Numbered from the stretch's first letter, positions 43,677-53,052 are shown. The stretch is 64,000 nucleotides of DNA from Alphaproteobacteria bacterium (GCA_022827685.1 JAJEIH010000131.1:1-64000); one strand, 5' to 3'. Numbers and translations: made by a program. The notes: generated by a model from the letters alone, not told the origin.

Positions 43677-45851
43677 GTGAACATCCGGCGGCGGTTGCGG
43701 CGCTGGACGCTGCGCCTCGCCGCCGCCCTGCTGGTTGCCGTAATTCTGGCGGTCGGAGCCGGGTTGCTCTGGCTGCGCACCTCCCTGCCCGAACTCGACG
43801 GCGAACTACGCCTGCCGGGCCTCGAAGGGCCGGTCCAGATCCTGCGAGACCGCTATGGCGTCCCGACGATCCGGGCCGGCAATTCTGCCGACGCCGCATT
43901 CGGCCTGGGTTATGCCCATGCGCAGGACCGGTTTGCGCAAATGGAGCTGATGCGGCGCGGCGGGTCCGGCCGCATGAGCGAACTGGTCGGGAGCATCGCG
44001 CTCGACTTCGACAGCTATGCGCGCGGTCTCGCCCTTCGGCATCAGGCGGAAAGCCAGGCGGCCGCGCTGCCTCCCGACCTGCGGCGGGTTACGGAGGCGT
44101 ACGCCGCCGGCGTAAATGCCTGGCTGGGCGCGCGCGACGGGGCGCTCCCCTGGGAACTCGCAATCCTGTTCTACGACCCCGAGCCGTGGAGCGTCGCGGA
44201 TTCGATGCTCTGGGGGCGGGTCATGGCCTTCAGGCTGATCGGCAATTGGCGGGCCGAGGCGCTGCGCGCGCACATGGCGGAGCGGCTGACGCCGGAGCAG
44301 ATAAGGGACCTGTGGCCGCCCGCCTCGGTGGACGATCCGGTGACCCTGCCGGGCCTCGGCGGCAGCGGCGCCTCGAATGTCTGGGCCGTAAGCGACCCGG
44401 CGGCGCTTGCCAATGACCCGCATCTCGGCCTGACGATCCCGAACACCTGGTACTTGGCGCGCATCGAGACGCCGGAAGGCGTGCTGGCGGGCGCCACGGC
44501 CCCGGGTATCCCCTTCATGGTGCTGGGACACAATGGCAGCATCGCCTGGGGCCTGACCACGCCCTACACCGACACTGCGGATATCGTCACGCAACCGGAG
44601 GTCGTCGCGATCCGCCGCGAGGAGGTGGCGGTGCGCTGGGGGGACAGCGTCGGACTTGAACTGCGCCGCACCCGAAAGGGCGTGGTCGTCTCCGATTTCT
44701 CCGATGCGCTGCCCGAAGGCTGGGCGGTCGAGAGCCCGGCTTTCCGCGACGACGACCGGACCGCCGAGGCTCTCGGTCGATTGAACCGGGCGCGCGACTG
44801 GCCGGAGTTCCTCGCCGCCCTTCGCAATTTCCACTCCCCGCAGCAGAACATCGTCTATGCGGACAGGACCGGCCGCATCGGCATCGTCACGCCCGGCCGG
44901 GTTCCGGACCGGCGCGGCGGCTTCGAAGTGTCCGGGGAGACGACATGGTCCCGCCTCATCCCCTTCGACCGGCTGCCGCGGCGGACCGATCCCCGTTCCG
45001 GGCGCATCGTCAACGCCAATAACCGCCTCGTGGACGAGACCTATCCTTACTATCTCGGCCGCGAATGGAATGCGCCCTACCGCGCGATCAGGATTCACGA
45101 ACTGCTCAACGCGCAAGCGGACCATGCAACGATACAGAACGATACGGTGTCGCTCTCGGCGCGCGAATTGCTGCCTCACCTGCTGGCTGCGGTTCCCGAT
45201 ATGCGCCTCCGGGCGTGGGACGGCGACATGGACCGCCATAGGCCGGAGCCGCTGATCTACATGGCCTGGATGCGAGAGGCCGTGCGCGCCGTGTTCGCCG
45301 ACGAGCTGGGGCCGCTGTTCCACGACTGGTGGGCATACCGGCCGCTGGTGCTCCGCCGGGCGTTGCTCGACCGCCCCGCCTGGTGCGACGATGTCCGCAC
45401 GAAACCGAAGGAAACCTGCCACGATCGGCTCGCGCTGGCGCACCGCCGCGCCGTTGCGTTCCTCCAGAACCGCTACGGCAGCGAGACTCCGCCCTGGGGG
45501 GAGGCGCACCGCGCCCGCTTCTCGCACCCGCTCGCAGGGCGCATTCCGCTGTTGGGGAGCCTCCTGAACCGCGAGATCGCGACCAGCGGGGGCCCGACCA
45601 CGGTGAACCGGGGCGGCTCGCGCTTCCGCGATGAGCGCGACCCGTTCCGCCATGCCCACGGCGCCGGCTACCGGGCCATATACGACCTGGCAGACCCTGA
45701 CAGGTCCCGGTTCATCCAGTCCGTCGGCCAGTCAGGCAACCCGTTCTCGCCGCATTACGACGATCTTGTGGAACTCTGGCGGGACGGCGCCTATATCTCC
45801 CTCGATCCGGCCCGGGCGCCGGTCCATCACCTGATTCTGCGGCCCGAATGA
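43677..45851 (+). CDS. penicillin-acylase-family (S45) Ntn hydrolase
   Basis: 724-aa amidohydrolase precursor. An N-terminal hydrophobic anchor/signal (residues about 10-34) directs it to the periplasm. The alpha-chain pattern RDRYGVPTIRAGNSADAAFGLGYAHAQDR is followed by the autocleavage site GSGA-SNVWAV, placing the catalytic nucleophile at Ser233 as the new beta-chain N-terminus; beta-chain features include NGSIAWGLTT and HSPQQNIVYAD. Substrates in the family range from penicillins and acyl-homoserine lactones to other N-acyl amino acids. Start GTG 43677. Its coupling to a CoA-transferase and a threonine dehydratase suggests hydrolysis of an N-acylated amino acid, with both halves consumed; that is inference. 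Confidence 0.92.
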   Translation: MNIRRRLRRWTLRLAAALLVAVILAVGAGLLWLRTSLPELDGELRLPGLEGPVQILRDRYGVPTIRAGNSADAAFGLGYAHAQDRFAQMELMRRGGSGRMSELVGSIALDFDSYARGLALRHQAESQAAALPPDLRRVTEAYAAGVNAWLGARDGALPWELAILFYDPEPWSVADSMLWGRVMAFRLIGNWRAEALRAHMAERLTPEQIRDLWPPASVDDPVTLPGLGGSGASNVWAVSDPAALANDPHLGLTIPNTWYLARIETPEGVLAGATAPGIPFMVLGHNGSIAWGLTTPYTDTADIVTQPEVVAIRREEVAVRWGDSVGLELRRTRKGVVVSDFSDALPEGWAVESPAFRDDDRTAEALGRLNRARDWPEFLAALRNFHSPQQNIVYADRTGRIGIVTPGRVPDRRGGFEVSGETTWSRLIPFDRLPRRTDPRSGRIVNANNRLVDETYPYYLGREWNAPYRAIRIHELLNAQADHATIQNDTVSLSARELLPHLLAAVPDMRLRAWDGDMDRHRPEPLIYMAWMREAVRAVFADELGPLFHDWWAYRPLVLRRALLDRPAWCDDVRTKPKETCHDRLALAHRRAVAFLQNRYGSETPPWGEAHRARFSHPLAGRIPLLGSLLNREIATSGGPTTVNRGGSRFRDERDPFRHAHGAGYRAIYDLADPDRSRFIQSVGQSGNPFSPHYDDLVELWRDGAYISLDPARAPVHHLILRPE

Positions 45852-47065
45852 GCATTTCCCTTGCAGACATCGAGGCAGCCGACCGTCTGCTGGAGGGGCG
45901 TATCGTCCGCACGCCGTTCCTGCGGTCGGAGACGTTGAGCGCGATCTCCGGGGCCGACCTCTTCCTCAAATTCGAGAACCGGCAATACACCGCCTCGTTC
46001 AAGGACCGGGGCGCCTACATCTATCTCGCCGAGCTCGACGAGGCCCAGCGCCGGGCCGGGGTCATTGCGCTTTCGGCCGGCAACCATGCCCAGGGCGTCG
46101 CCTACCACGCCGCGCGGATGGGCGTTCCGGCCACCATCGTGATGCCGGAGGCGACGCCGTTCAGCAAGGTCCGGGCGGCGGAGTTCCTCGGCGCGGAAGT
46201 CATCCTGAGAGGAGAGACCATCGCCGAGGGCGAGACGTTCATTCACGAGCGCGCGGAGGAGGAGGGCCTCACTTTCGTGCATCCCTATGACGATGCGCGC
46301 ATCGTTGCGGGCCAGGGCACGGTGGGGCTCGAAATGCTGCGCGCCGTGCCCGGCCTCGATTTCCTCGTTGTGCCCATCGGCGGCGGCGGGCTCATCGCGG
46401 GCATTGCGATTGCCGCAAGGGCCCTCAGCCCGGAGACCCGCGTGATCGGCGTCGAGGCTTCCGGCTATCCCTCGATGCACCACGCGCTCAGGGACCTGCC
46501 GGCGCCGCCGGGCGGCCCGACCATCGCCGAAGGCATCGCCGTCAAGCGGCCGGGCGCGCTCACCCTGCCGGTGGTGCGCGAACTGGTCGAGGACATCCTG
46601 CTGGTGGACGAGGCGGCCATGGAGCACGGCGTGCAATTGCTCGCCGAAATCGAGAAGACCGTGGCGGAGGGCGCGGGAGCCGCCGCGCTTGCCGCGGTGC
46701 TCTCCCATCCCGAGCGTTTCCGCGGCCGCCGCGTCGGCCTCGTCGTCTCGGGCGGCAATATCGACGCGCGCATACTCGCCTCCGTGCTGATGCGCGGCCT
46801 TGTGCGGAGCGGGCGGCTCGTCCGGCTGCGCATCGAGATACAGGACCAGCCCGGCGGGCTTGCCCGCGCCGCCGCGGCCATCGCCGGGGCCGGCGGCAAT
46901 ATCGTCGATGTCCAGCACCAGCGCTGGTTCGAGGATGTGCCGATCAAGCTCACCGACATCGAGGTCGCGCTCGAAACGCGCGACGAGGCCCATGTCGGCC
47001 AGGTGCTGGAAGCCCTGCAGGCCGCCGGCATGCGCGCGGTCCGGCTCAGTTCGCGTTCGGTCTGA
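45848..47065 (+). CDS. threonine ammonia-lyase (biodegradative type with ACT domain)
   Basis: 405-aa PLP enzyme converting threonine (or serine) to 2-oxobutyrate (pyruvate) and ammonia. PLP lysine in ASFKDRGA (Lys52), SAGNHAQGVAYHA, the glycine-rich phosphate loop GGGGLIAGIA and a single C-terminal ACT-like domain (about 325-400: RIEIQDQPGGLARAAAAIAGAGGNIVDV). One ACT domain marks the TdcB/catabolic-like class rather than biosynthetic IlvA. Translationally coupled (ATGA) to the acylase; its 3' end overlaps the convergent asmA gene by 20 bp. Confidence 0.93.
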   Translation: MSISLADIEAADRLLEGRIVRTPFLRSETLSAISGADLFLKFENRQYTASFKDRGAYIYLAELDEAQRRAGVIALSAGNHAQGVAYHAARMGVPATIVMPEATPFSKVRAAEFLGAEVILRGETIAEGETFIHERAEEEGLTFVHPYDDARIVAGQGTVGLEMLRAVPGLDFLVVPIGGGGLIAGIAIAARALSPETRVIGVEASGYPSMHHALRDLPAPPGGPTIAEGIAVKRPGALTLPVVRELVEDILLVDEAAMEHGVQLLAEIEKTVAEGAGAAALAAVLSHPERFRGRRVGLVVSGGNIDARILASVLMRGLVRSGRLVRLRIEIQDQPGGLARAAAAIAGAGGNIVDVQHQRWFEDVPIKLTDIEVALETRDEAHVGQVLEALQAAGMRAVRLSSRSV

Positions 47066-49841
47066 CGAGGCCCGCCAGCCCCGCGGAGAGCAGCAGCGCC
47101 TCGACGGCCTCCACTTCCGCCACGCGGTCGGGATCATGCAGCGGGCCGGCCACCGAGAACCCGAGCGGCGGCGTATCCGGCCGGTCCGGAAAGGCAAGCC
47201 GGCCGGTGAGGTCCAAAAGGCGGCGCCCCAGATCGGCAGACCCGGAAACCGCAACCCGGCCGGCCGCAAGCGCAATATTCCCCGCGACGGGCCGGGCAAC
47301 GCCGCTCTCCATGCGGGCCTCGAAGCGTCCGGAGACAAGTTGCCCGCTTCCGGAAACCAGCGCCTGCCGCAGCCGGCGCAGGAGTTCGGCCGCACTCGAC
47401 GATTCGTCCAGCGCGCTCTCTGCCGCGGCCGGGTCGAGGCCGTTCAGCCGCCCGCCCGAGAATTCAAACCGCGCCTTGCCCGAAAGCGTCGATACGAGTT
47501 CATGCGGGCTGCGGCCTTCCGCCGCCAGATCCAGAAGCGCGTTGGTCCGCGCGCCGCTCGGGCCAGGGCCCGCATGGTCCGGCAGAACGGCGTCGCGCAC
47601 TTCCAGTCTGATCCCCGCGCGCCCGTCCTCGGCCAGATAGCCGCCATCGAATGCGAGCCGCCCGCCCCGCCAGTCCGCCGTGGCAGCCTTCACCAGCCAC
47701 GCCTCTGGGGACAGGGCAAGGCCGAGCTTCACGTCTTCCAGCGTCTCCGCGCCGATGCCGAGCGCCTCCACCCCGAGGTCCAGCTCGAGATCGAATGCCC
47801 CGAAGCGGCCGGTTTCGAGCGGCCTGCGCCGCCAGACCGGGATATTCGGGGAGGGCGCCGGCAAATCGACACGGCCCGCCGCCAGCGCGGCCCGCACCGC
47901 CGGCCGCCCGCCGTCCAGCGAGAGGGTGCCGGTCCCCTGCACCCGAACCCTGCCGAGACGAAACTCGATATCCGTGAAATCGGCGCGGTCGCGCCCGGCC
48001 GACACCGACGCCGCCGCCACCACGGGACTGTCATTGTCCGGCGGCTGCAGACGCGGCGGCAGCGGGCCTTCGAACCGGACGCGCCCCGCGAAACGCTTCC
48101 ATTCGGAGAGCTCGCCCGAGAGACGCAGCGTCCGGCCGCCGGCCTCGGCCCGGACGTCTATCGGCAGCAGGTCCGACAGGCCCTTGCCGCGGCCTTCGAA
48201 TTCGACGGCGTCCAGACCCCGCGCGACAACGGGAAGCGGCAAGCCGTAAAGGCGGGCGCTGCGGTCGAGGTCAGTCGTCCGGCCGGCGACCCGGAACGAA
48301 ACGGTTTTGCCGCCGAACCTGCCGCTCGCCTCGCCCGAGACGCCGCCCGCGTCCTCGACAGCCAGCCGGGTCAGAACGATGTCTCCCTCCTCCCCCAATT
48401 CGGCGGCCAGTTGCATCCTGGCTGCGGGAACGCCGAGCAACCGCGTCCGCGCAAGGTCCAGATGCAGCCTGCCCGGATACAGGCCGCGACCCTCCAAAGC
48501 CGGCCTGTAGGCGTCGAGCGGCAGGTCTTCGGCCTCCAGCCGGGCTTCGAATTGTCCCTTCTGCCGCCCGAAACCGCCTTCGATCCGGGCGCCATCGAAA
48601 CGCCCGCGAACCTCCTCGATCGCAAAATCGGCGCTTTCGAACCGCGCCCGCAGCGCCTCCGGCGAAACGCCCCGTCCGGCAAGCCGCAACCGTCCATTCG
48701 CTTCCAGTCCGCGCAGGCGCGCCTCTTCCACCGCGCCGGGGTCGATCCCGAGCCACTGCAGCAGGGCGCGCAGGTTTCTGGTCTTCAGCGAGAAGGCGGC
48801 GCTCTCATGCCCCTCTCCCGCCAGTTCCACCCGCGTTCCGCCGGGCAGCGCTGCGGCCAGGCGTTCCATCCGGAACCCGTCCGCGTCGCCCCGAAACGCC
48901 GCTTCGACCTTTCGCGCCGTCCGGTCTCCGAACCGGACGGCGCCGGCATTGAGCGCAAGCCGCAGGCTCGCGCCCGGCGTCCAATCGGCGAGTTGCGGCA
49001 GCAGGTCGCGCCACTGGTCGAATAGCAGCACACGCGTGGAGAGGCGCGCGTCGATCTCGGTCCCTCCCCGCCAGTCCGCCCGAATCGCGCCGGTGAACCG
49101 CTGGTCCGCTACAACGGCATCGATCCCCGTGAAACGCGCCCCGTCGGGGCCGAGCAGGAACTCCGAATCCAGCTTGCCGTTCCACGCCGACCCGGCAGCT
49201 CCTCGCAGGGAGAACCGCCCGGAGAAGACAAAGCCGGCCGCCGGGTTCTTCTCGACCGCGCCGGCGGCGACCGCCTCGATGCCGCCGTCGCCGACAGAAA
49301 CGGTAACGGATGTGCGGTCCCGCCATTTCCCGACCGAGCCCGTGACATCGACAGGCCGGCCGTTCAACGCCGCTTTCGCTTCCAGCCGGTACGGGCCTTC
49401 CGGCCCCCTGACCGTCAATGTCGCGGTTTCGACAGGCACCACCGCATCCCCGAAAGCGATGCTGCTGTCCTCGAAACGGATGTGCTGCGCGGGAAGCGGC
49501 GGCAGCGGTCTCACAAGGGACCGGTCGAAGGTCAACTCGACCCCGGAGAACTCCAGCCTGTCGATCTCGAGGCTGCCGGCCAGCAGGGCCCCGGTATCCA
49601 GAACCGCCCTCGCCTCCCTCACGCTGATGTCGATGGCGGAGATGCCGGCAACCGTCAGAACGGGCCTTGGCAACAGGTCCAGCCGGACGGGGCCGTCAAG
49701 GGAAACCTCCCGGCCCAGCGCTTCCTGGAGGCGAGGCTCCAGATGGGACCAGTCGAGAGCGCGCGGACCCTGCCACGCGATGGCCGCAAGGCCGGCAGCG
49801 GCCAGCACAACGGCGATCGCGATGACGGAAAGTCTGCGCAT
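47046..49841 (-). CDS. AsmA-family protein
   Basis: 931-aa envelope protein of the AsmA-like family. A single N-terminal membrane anchor (MRRLSVIAIAVVLAAAGLAAIAW) is followed by the AsmA start (EALGREVSLDGPVRLDLLPRPVLTVAGI), a very long beta-rich repeat body and the AsmA_2-type C-terminal region (LSGKARFEFSGGRLNGLDPAAA, VRFDRVGGTL-like turn RVAVSGSADLGRRLLDLTGRLA). Large relatives form bridges that carry lipids between membranes; family members are otherwise linked to outer-membrane homeostasis. Stands alone on the minus strand, divergent from DUF4169. Confidence 0.9.
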   Translation of the reverse strand: MRRLSVIAIAVVLAAAGLAAIAWQGPRALDWSHLEPRLQEALGREVSLDGPVRLDLLPRPVLTVAGISAIDISVREARAVLDTGALLAGSLEIDRLEFSGVELTFDRSLVRPLPPLPAQHIRFEDSSIAFGDAVVPVETATLTVRGPEGPYRLEAKAALNGRPVDVTGSVGKWRDRTSVTVSVGDGGIEAVAAGAVEKNPAAGFVFSGRFSLRGAAGSAWNGKLDSEFLLGPDGARFTGIDAVVADQRFTGAIRADWRGGTEIDARLSTRVLLFDQWRDLLPQLADWTPGASLRLALNAGAVRFGDRTARKVEAAFRGDADGFRMERLAAALPGGTRVELAGEGHESAAFSLKTRNLRALLQWLGIDPGAVEEARLRGLEANGRLRLAGRGVSPEALRARFESADFAIEEVRGRFDGARIEGGFGRQKGQFEARLEAEDLPLDAYRPALEGRGLYPGRLHLDLARTRLLGVPAARMQLAAELGEEGDIVLTRLAVEDAGGVSGEASGRFGGKTVSFRVAGRTTDLDRSARLYGLPLPVVARGLDAVEFEGRGKGLSDLLPIDVRAEAGGRTLRLSGELSEWKRFAGRVRFEGPLPPRLQPPDNDSPVVAAASVSAGRDRADFTDIEFRLGRVRVQGTGTLSLDGGRPAVRAALAAGRVDLPAPSPNIPVWRRRPLETGRFGAFDLELDLGVEALGIGAETLEDVKLGLALSPEAWLVKAATADWRGGRLAFDGGYLAEDGRAGIRLEVRDAVLPDHAGPGPSGARTNALLDLAAEGRSPHELVSTLSGKARFEFSGGRLNGLDPAAAESALDESSSAAELLRRLRQALVSGSGQLVSGRFEARMESGVARPVAGNIALAAGRVAVSGSADLGRRLLDLTGRLAFPDRPDTPPLGFSVAGPLHDPDRVAEVEAVEALLLSAGLAGLVRPNAN

Positions 49842-49906
49842 CGGGCTCCCGCGGTGCTAGGGTCCGGACCGGCGAAAACGGGAACTTACACGAAGCGGGC
49901 GGACCG

Positions 49907-50083
49907 TTGGCGGAGATCGTCAATCTGAACAAGGCGCGCAAGGCTGCGGCCCGCGCGTCCAGAAAGAGCAAGGCGAAGGAGAGGCGCGCCCGGCGGGGCG
50001 CAGCCCGTCCGGACCCGGATGCGCCGCGCCGCGAACGGGAACTCGACGGCAAACGCCTCGATGAGTCCGAAGACGGCGCCTGA
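49907..50083 (+). CDS. DUF4169 family small protein
   Basis: 58-aa highly charged protein starting at TTG 49907 (LAEIVNLNKARKAAARASRK). The AEIVNLNKARK start, Lys/Arg/Ala-rich helix and ending RERELDGKRLDESE match DUF4169, a short alphaproteobacterial family of unknown function whose members usually read MGEIVNLRRARK. The unusual TTG start is chosen because it sits exactly at the conserved N-terminus; the ribosome site is weak (GGGCGGA). Confidence 0.75.
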   Translation: MAEIVNLNKARKAAARASRKSKAKERRARRGAARPDPDAPRRERELDGKRLDESEDGA

Positions 50084-50175
50084 AGGCCTCCCCCCGCGCG
50101 CCGGAACGGCGCACCTTGCGGCGAAGCCGGGCCTGCGCCATGTTCCGCGCCGCTTCGCAGCCGGGGGACGCGAGA

Positions 50176-50511
50176 GTGACGATTTCCTTCGACGACTTTC
50201 TCAAGGTCGATATCCGGGTGGGCACCGTCACGCGCGCGGAGCCCTATCCCGAGGCGCGCCGGCCCTCGATCAAGCTCTGGGTCGATTTCGGCCCCGGGAT
50301 CGGCGAGCGCAAGACCTCCGCCCAGCTGACGGCCCACTATGAGCCGGAAGCGCTGGTCGGCCGGCAGGTGGCGGGCGTGGTCAATTTCCCGGCGAAGCAG
50401 ATCGGCAAGTTCATGTCGGAAGTGCTGGTGCTGGGCTTCCCCGACAAGGATGGCGAGGTGGTGCTGCTCGCCCCTGAACGCCCGGTTCCCGACGGCGGGC
50501 GGATGTTCTGA
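50176..50511 (+). CDS. CsaA-like tRNA-binding protein
   Basis: 111-aa protein with a tRNA-binding OB-fold domain as in the C-terminus of bacterial MetRS. ISFDDFLKVDIRVGTVTRAE, KLWVDFGPGIGERKTSAQL, GRQVAGVVNFPAKQIGKFMSEVLVLGF are the conserved blocks of CsaA/YgjH. CsaA has been described as chaperone- or export-related, but its clear property is tRNA binding. Start GTG 50176 with GGGGGA upstream gives the family length. Confidence 0.9.
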   Translation: MTISFDDFLKVDIRVGTVTRAEPYPEARRPSIKLWVDFGPGIGERKTSAQLTAHYEPEALVGRQVAGVVNFPAKQIGKFMSEVLVLGFPDKDGEVVLLAPERPVPDGGRMF

Positions 50512-50584
50512 GGCGGGCCGTCGGGGCTGCTTGTGTTGGCGGGGCGAAGGCCGTAGCTTCGCCGGCGGGCCAGGGAGGGACGTG

Positions 50585-51754
50585 ATGCGGATCGACATTG
50601 CCGACCGGGACCGCGCCTTCCGCGACGAGGTGCGCGCCTTCATCCGGGAGCGGCTTCCGCAGGATGTGCGCGACAAGGTAAGGGACGGAAGCCTGCTCAC
50701 GCGCGACGATGTCGTGGACTGGATGCGCGCCGTCTCGGAACGGGGCTGGATGTGCCCCAACTGGCCGGAAACCGCCGGCGGGCCGGGCTGGACGCCGTCG
50801 CAGAGGTTCATCTTCGAGGAGGAAAGCTACCTCGCCTGCGCGCCGGCGCCGGTGCCCTTCGGCCCGCAAATGGTGGGCCCCGTGCTGCTCGCCTTCGGCA
50901 CCGAGGAGCAGAAGGCGCGCCACCTGCCGGGCATCCTCTCCAGCGGGACCATCTGGTGTCAGGGCTATTCGGAGCCGAATTCCGGCTCGGACCTGGCCTC
51001 GCTCGGCTGCCGGGCGGTGCGCGACGGCGACCACTACATCGTCAACGGCCGCAAGATCTGGACGACCAACGCCGACTGGGCGGACTGGTGCTTCGCGCTG
51101 GTGCGCACGGACAATTCCGGCAAGAAGCAGGACGGCATCTCGGTGCTGCTGATCGACATGAGCCTGCCCGGCGTGACGGTGCGCCCGATCGAGCGCTTCA
51201 GCCGCATGTCGGACTTCAACGAGGTGATCTTCGAGGATGTCCGCGTGCCGGTCTCCGAGCGCGTTTACGACGAGGGCAAGGGGTGGACCTGCGCCAAATA
51301 CCTGCTCGGCCACGAGCGCTCCGGCACGGCTGGCGTCGGGCTCTGCCGCCAGCGCCTGGACCGGCTGGAGGAGATCGACGACGGGCGCGACCCGGAGTTC
51401 TCGCGCCGTATCGCGGAGACCGGCGCGGCGCTCGAGGACCTCCGCTGGTCATTCCTGCGCATGGTGGCGGCGAAGGAGGCCGACGACGAGATCGGCCCGG
51501 AAGCCTCGCTGCTCAAGATACGCGGCACCGAAATCCAGCAGGACGTCATGGAGCTGCTGATGGAGGCGCAGGGCTATTTCGCGCATCCCTTCATCGAGCG
51601 CGCGCTCGCCCAGGGCTGGAACGAGCCGCCCGTCGGGCCGAGCGAGGCGGCCGGTGCCACGGCCTTCTATTTCGACTGGCGCAAGGCCTCCATCTATGGC
51701 GGCTCGAACGAGATCCAGCGCAATATCATCGCCAAGGCCGTGCTCGGCCTTTAG
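50585..51754 (+). CDS. acyl-CoA dehydrogenase (large-type subunit)
   Basis: 389-aa acyl-CoA dehydrogenase-family flavoprotein. The FAD-binding QGYSEPNSGSDLASL block, IVNGRKIWTTNADWADW and the C-terminal SIYGGSNEIQRNIIAKAVLGL are clear. At the position where medium-/short-chain enzymes carry the catalytic Glu (YEGT) this protein has YGGS, so the base must come from elsewhere (helix G, or a partner). It lies 48 bp before a second, shorter homologue, an arrangement typical of heteromeric enzymes acting on branched, cyclic or steroid side-chain acyl-CoAs. ATG 50585; GTG 50582 is also possible. Confidence 0.93.
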   Translation: MRIDIADRDRAFRDEVRAFIRERLPQDVRDKVRDGSLLTRDDVVDWMRAVSERGWMCPNWPETAGGPGWTPSQRFIFEEESYLACAPAPVPFGPQMVGPVLLAFGTEEQKARHLPGILSSGTIWCQGYSEPNSGSDLASLGCRAVRDGDHYIVNGRKIWTTNADWADWCFALVRTDNSGKKQDGISVLLIDMSLPGVTVRPIERFSRMSDFNEVIFEDVRVPVSERVYDEGKGWTCAKYLLGHERSGTAGVGLCRQRLDRLEEIDDGRDPEFSRRIAETGAALEDLRWSFLRMVAAKEADDEIGPEASLLKIRGTEIQQDVMELLMEAQGYFAHPFIERALAQGWNEPPVGPSEAAGATAFYFDWRKASIYGGSNEIQRNIIAKAVLGL

Positions 51755-51802
51755 GCGTTTCCGGAGACGGCACCCGAGGACGGGAAGGAACAGGGACAGG
51801 CC

Positions 51803-52924
51803 ATGGACTTCGACTATTCCGAGGACCAGCAGCTCCTGCATGAGAGCGTGCAGCGCTTCGTGCGCGAGAACTACAGCTTCGAGGCGCGGCGCCAATTGGT
51901 TGCCACCGAGCAGGGCTGGTCCGACGCGCACTGGGCGCAGTTCGCCGAACTCGGCTGGCTCGGCATCCCCTTCCCGGAAGAGCATGGCGGCCTCGGCATG
52001 TCCGGCGTCGAGACGATGGTCGTCATGGAGGCCATCGGCAACGGGCTGGTGGCGGAGCCTTATCTCTCCACTGTGGTCATGGGCGGCGGCGCGGTCGCGG
52101 CTGCCGGGTCTGACGAGCAGAAGGCCGAAATCCTGCCGGCCGTTGCGGAAGGCAAGTGCAAGCTCGCCTTCGCCTTCGCCGAGCGCCAGGCCCGTTACAA
52201 CCTCCAGGATGTCGAAATGCGCGCCGAGGCCGCGAATGGCGGCTACAGGCTCTCCGGCATGAAGAGCGTCGTCTTCGGAGCGCCGACCGCCGACCGGTTC
52301 GTCGTGTCGGCGCGCACGGCGGGCGGCTCGCGCGATGCGGACGGCATCACCCTCTTCCTGGTGGACAAGGAGGCGGCCGGCCTTTCCGTGCGCGGTTACC
52401 CGACCGCCGACGGTCTCCGGGCCGGCGAACTGACGCTGGACGGCACGCCGGGCGATGTGCTCGGTGAAGTGGACGGCGGGCTCCCGGCCGTCGAGGAAGT
52501 GGTGGACCGGGCGATTGCGGCCGTGTCGGCGGAGGCGGTCGGCCTGATGGGCACCTTGAACGACATGACGCTCGAATACCTCAAGACGCGCGAGCAGTTC
52601 GGCCAGCCCATCGGCCGCTTCCAGGTCCTCCAGCACCGCATGGTGGACATGTTCATCGCGCATGAGGAAGCGAAGTCGATGGCGATGATGGCGGCCATGC
52701 GGATCGACGAGGAGGACGCGGACGCCCGCAAGAAGGCCATGTCCGCCGCCAAGGTGCAGATCGGCAAGTCGGCCCGCTTCGTCGGCCAGCAGTCGATCCA
52801 GCTTCACGGCGGCATCGGCATGACCGACGAATACGCCGCCGGCCACTACTTCAAGCGCCTCACCATGATCGACCGCAGCTTCGGCGACAACGACTACCAC
52901 CTCCGGCGCTACGCGGCGCTGTAG
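51803..52924 (+). CDS. acyl-CoA dehydrogenase (partner subunit)
   Basis: 373-aa paralogue of the preceding gene. N-terminal MDFDYSEDQQLLHESVQRFVREN and the C-terminal IQLHGGIGMTDEYAAGHYFKRL are family blocks; the middle FAD-loop is degenerate (FAFAERQARYNLQDV instead of the usual TEPxxGSD), and no YEGT-like motif follows. Such incomplete flavin and catalytic motifs suggest it works as the second chain of a heteromer with its neighbour. GGGAAGGAAC precedes ATG 51803. Repeat elements follow immediately downstream. Confidence 0.92.
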   Translation: MDFDYSEDQQLLHESVQRFVRENYSFEARRQLVATEQGWSDAHWAQFAELGWLGIPFPEEHGGLGMSGVETMVVMEAIGNGLVAEPYLSTVVMGGGAVAAAGSDEQKAEILPAVAEGKCKLAFAFAERQARYNLQDVEMRAEAANGGYRLSGMKSVVFGAPTADRFVVSARTAGGSRDADGITLFLVDKEAAGLSVRGYPTADGLRAGELTLDGTPGDVLGEVDGGLPAVEEVVDRAIAAVSAEAVGLMGTLNDMTLEYLKTREQFGQPIGRFQVLQHRMVDMFIAHEEAKSMAMMAAMRIDEEDADARKKAMSAAKVQIGKSARFVGQQSIQLHGGIGMTDEYAAGHYFKRLTMIDRSFGDNDYHLRRYAAL

Positions 52925-52958
52925 GAGGGGTTAAACGCGGCTGGTGTCGCGCACCCTT

Positions 52959-53016
52959 CGTCACCCCGGATCAAGTCCGGGGTGACGAAAAAACCTGTCC
53001 TGAGCTTGTCGAAAGG
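52959..53016. repeat. pair of dispersed extragenic repeat units
   Basis: Unit 1 (52959-52987) is a perfect inverted repeat, arms CGTCACCCCGGA and TCCGGGGTGACG around TCAAG. Unit 2 (52994-53016) runs CCTGTCCTGAGC to GTCGAAAGG. Both resemble short repeats scattered through many alphaproteobacterial genomes, often side by side as here. They sit between convergent genes. No T-run follows on either strand, so they are not classical terminators. Confidence 0.7.
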
Positions 53017-53052
53017 GGCGCAGAGCGCGGCGTAACCGGACCGGCGGGCGGA

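Noticed and set aside
50543-50563. Hairpin GGCGAAG/CTTCGCC after csaA
   Set aside because: Seven-bp stem with a 7-nt loop and no T-run; too weak to call a terminator in this GC-rich background.
52959-52987. Intrinsic terminator between convergent genes
   Set aside because: The stem is excellent but is followed by A rather than T on the plus strand, and on the minus strand the T-run precedes the stem; a dispersed repeat explains it better.
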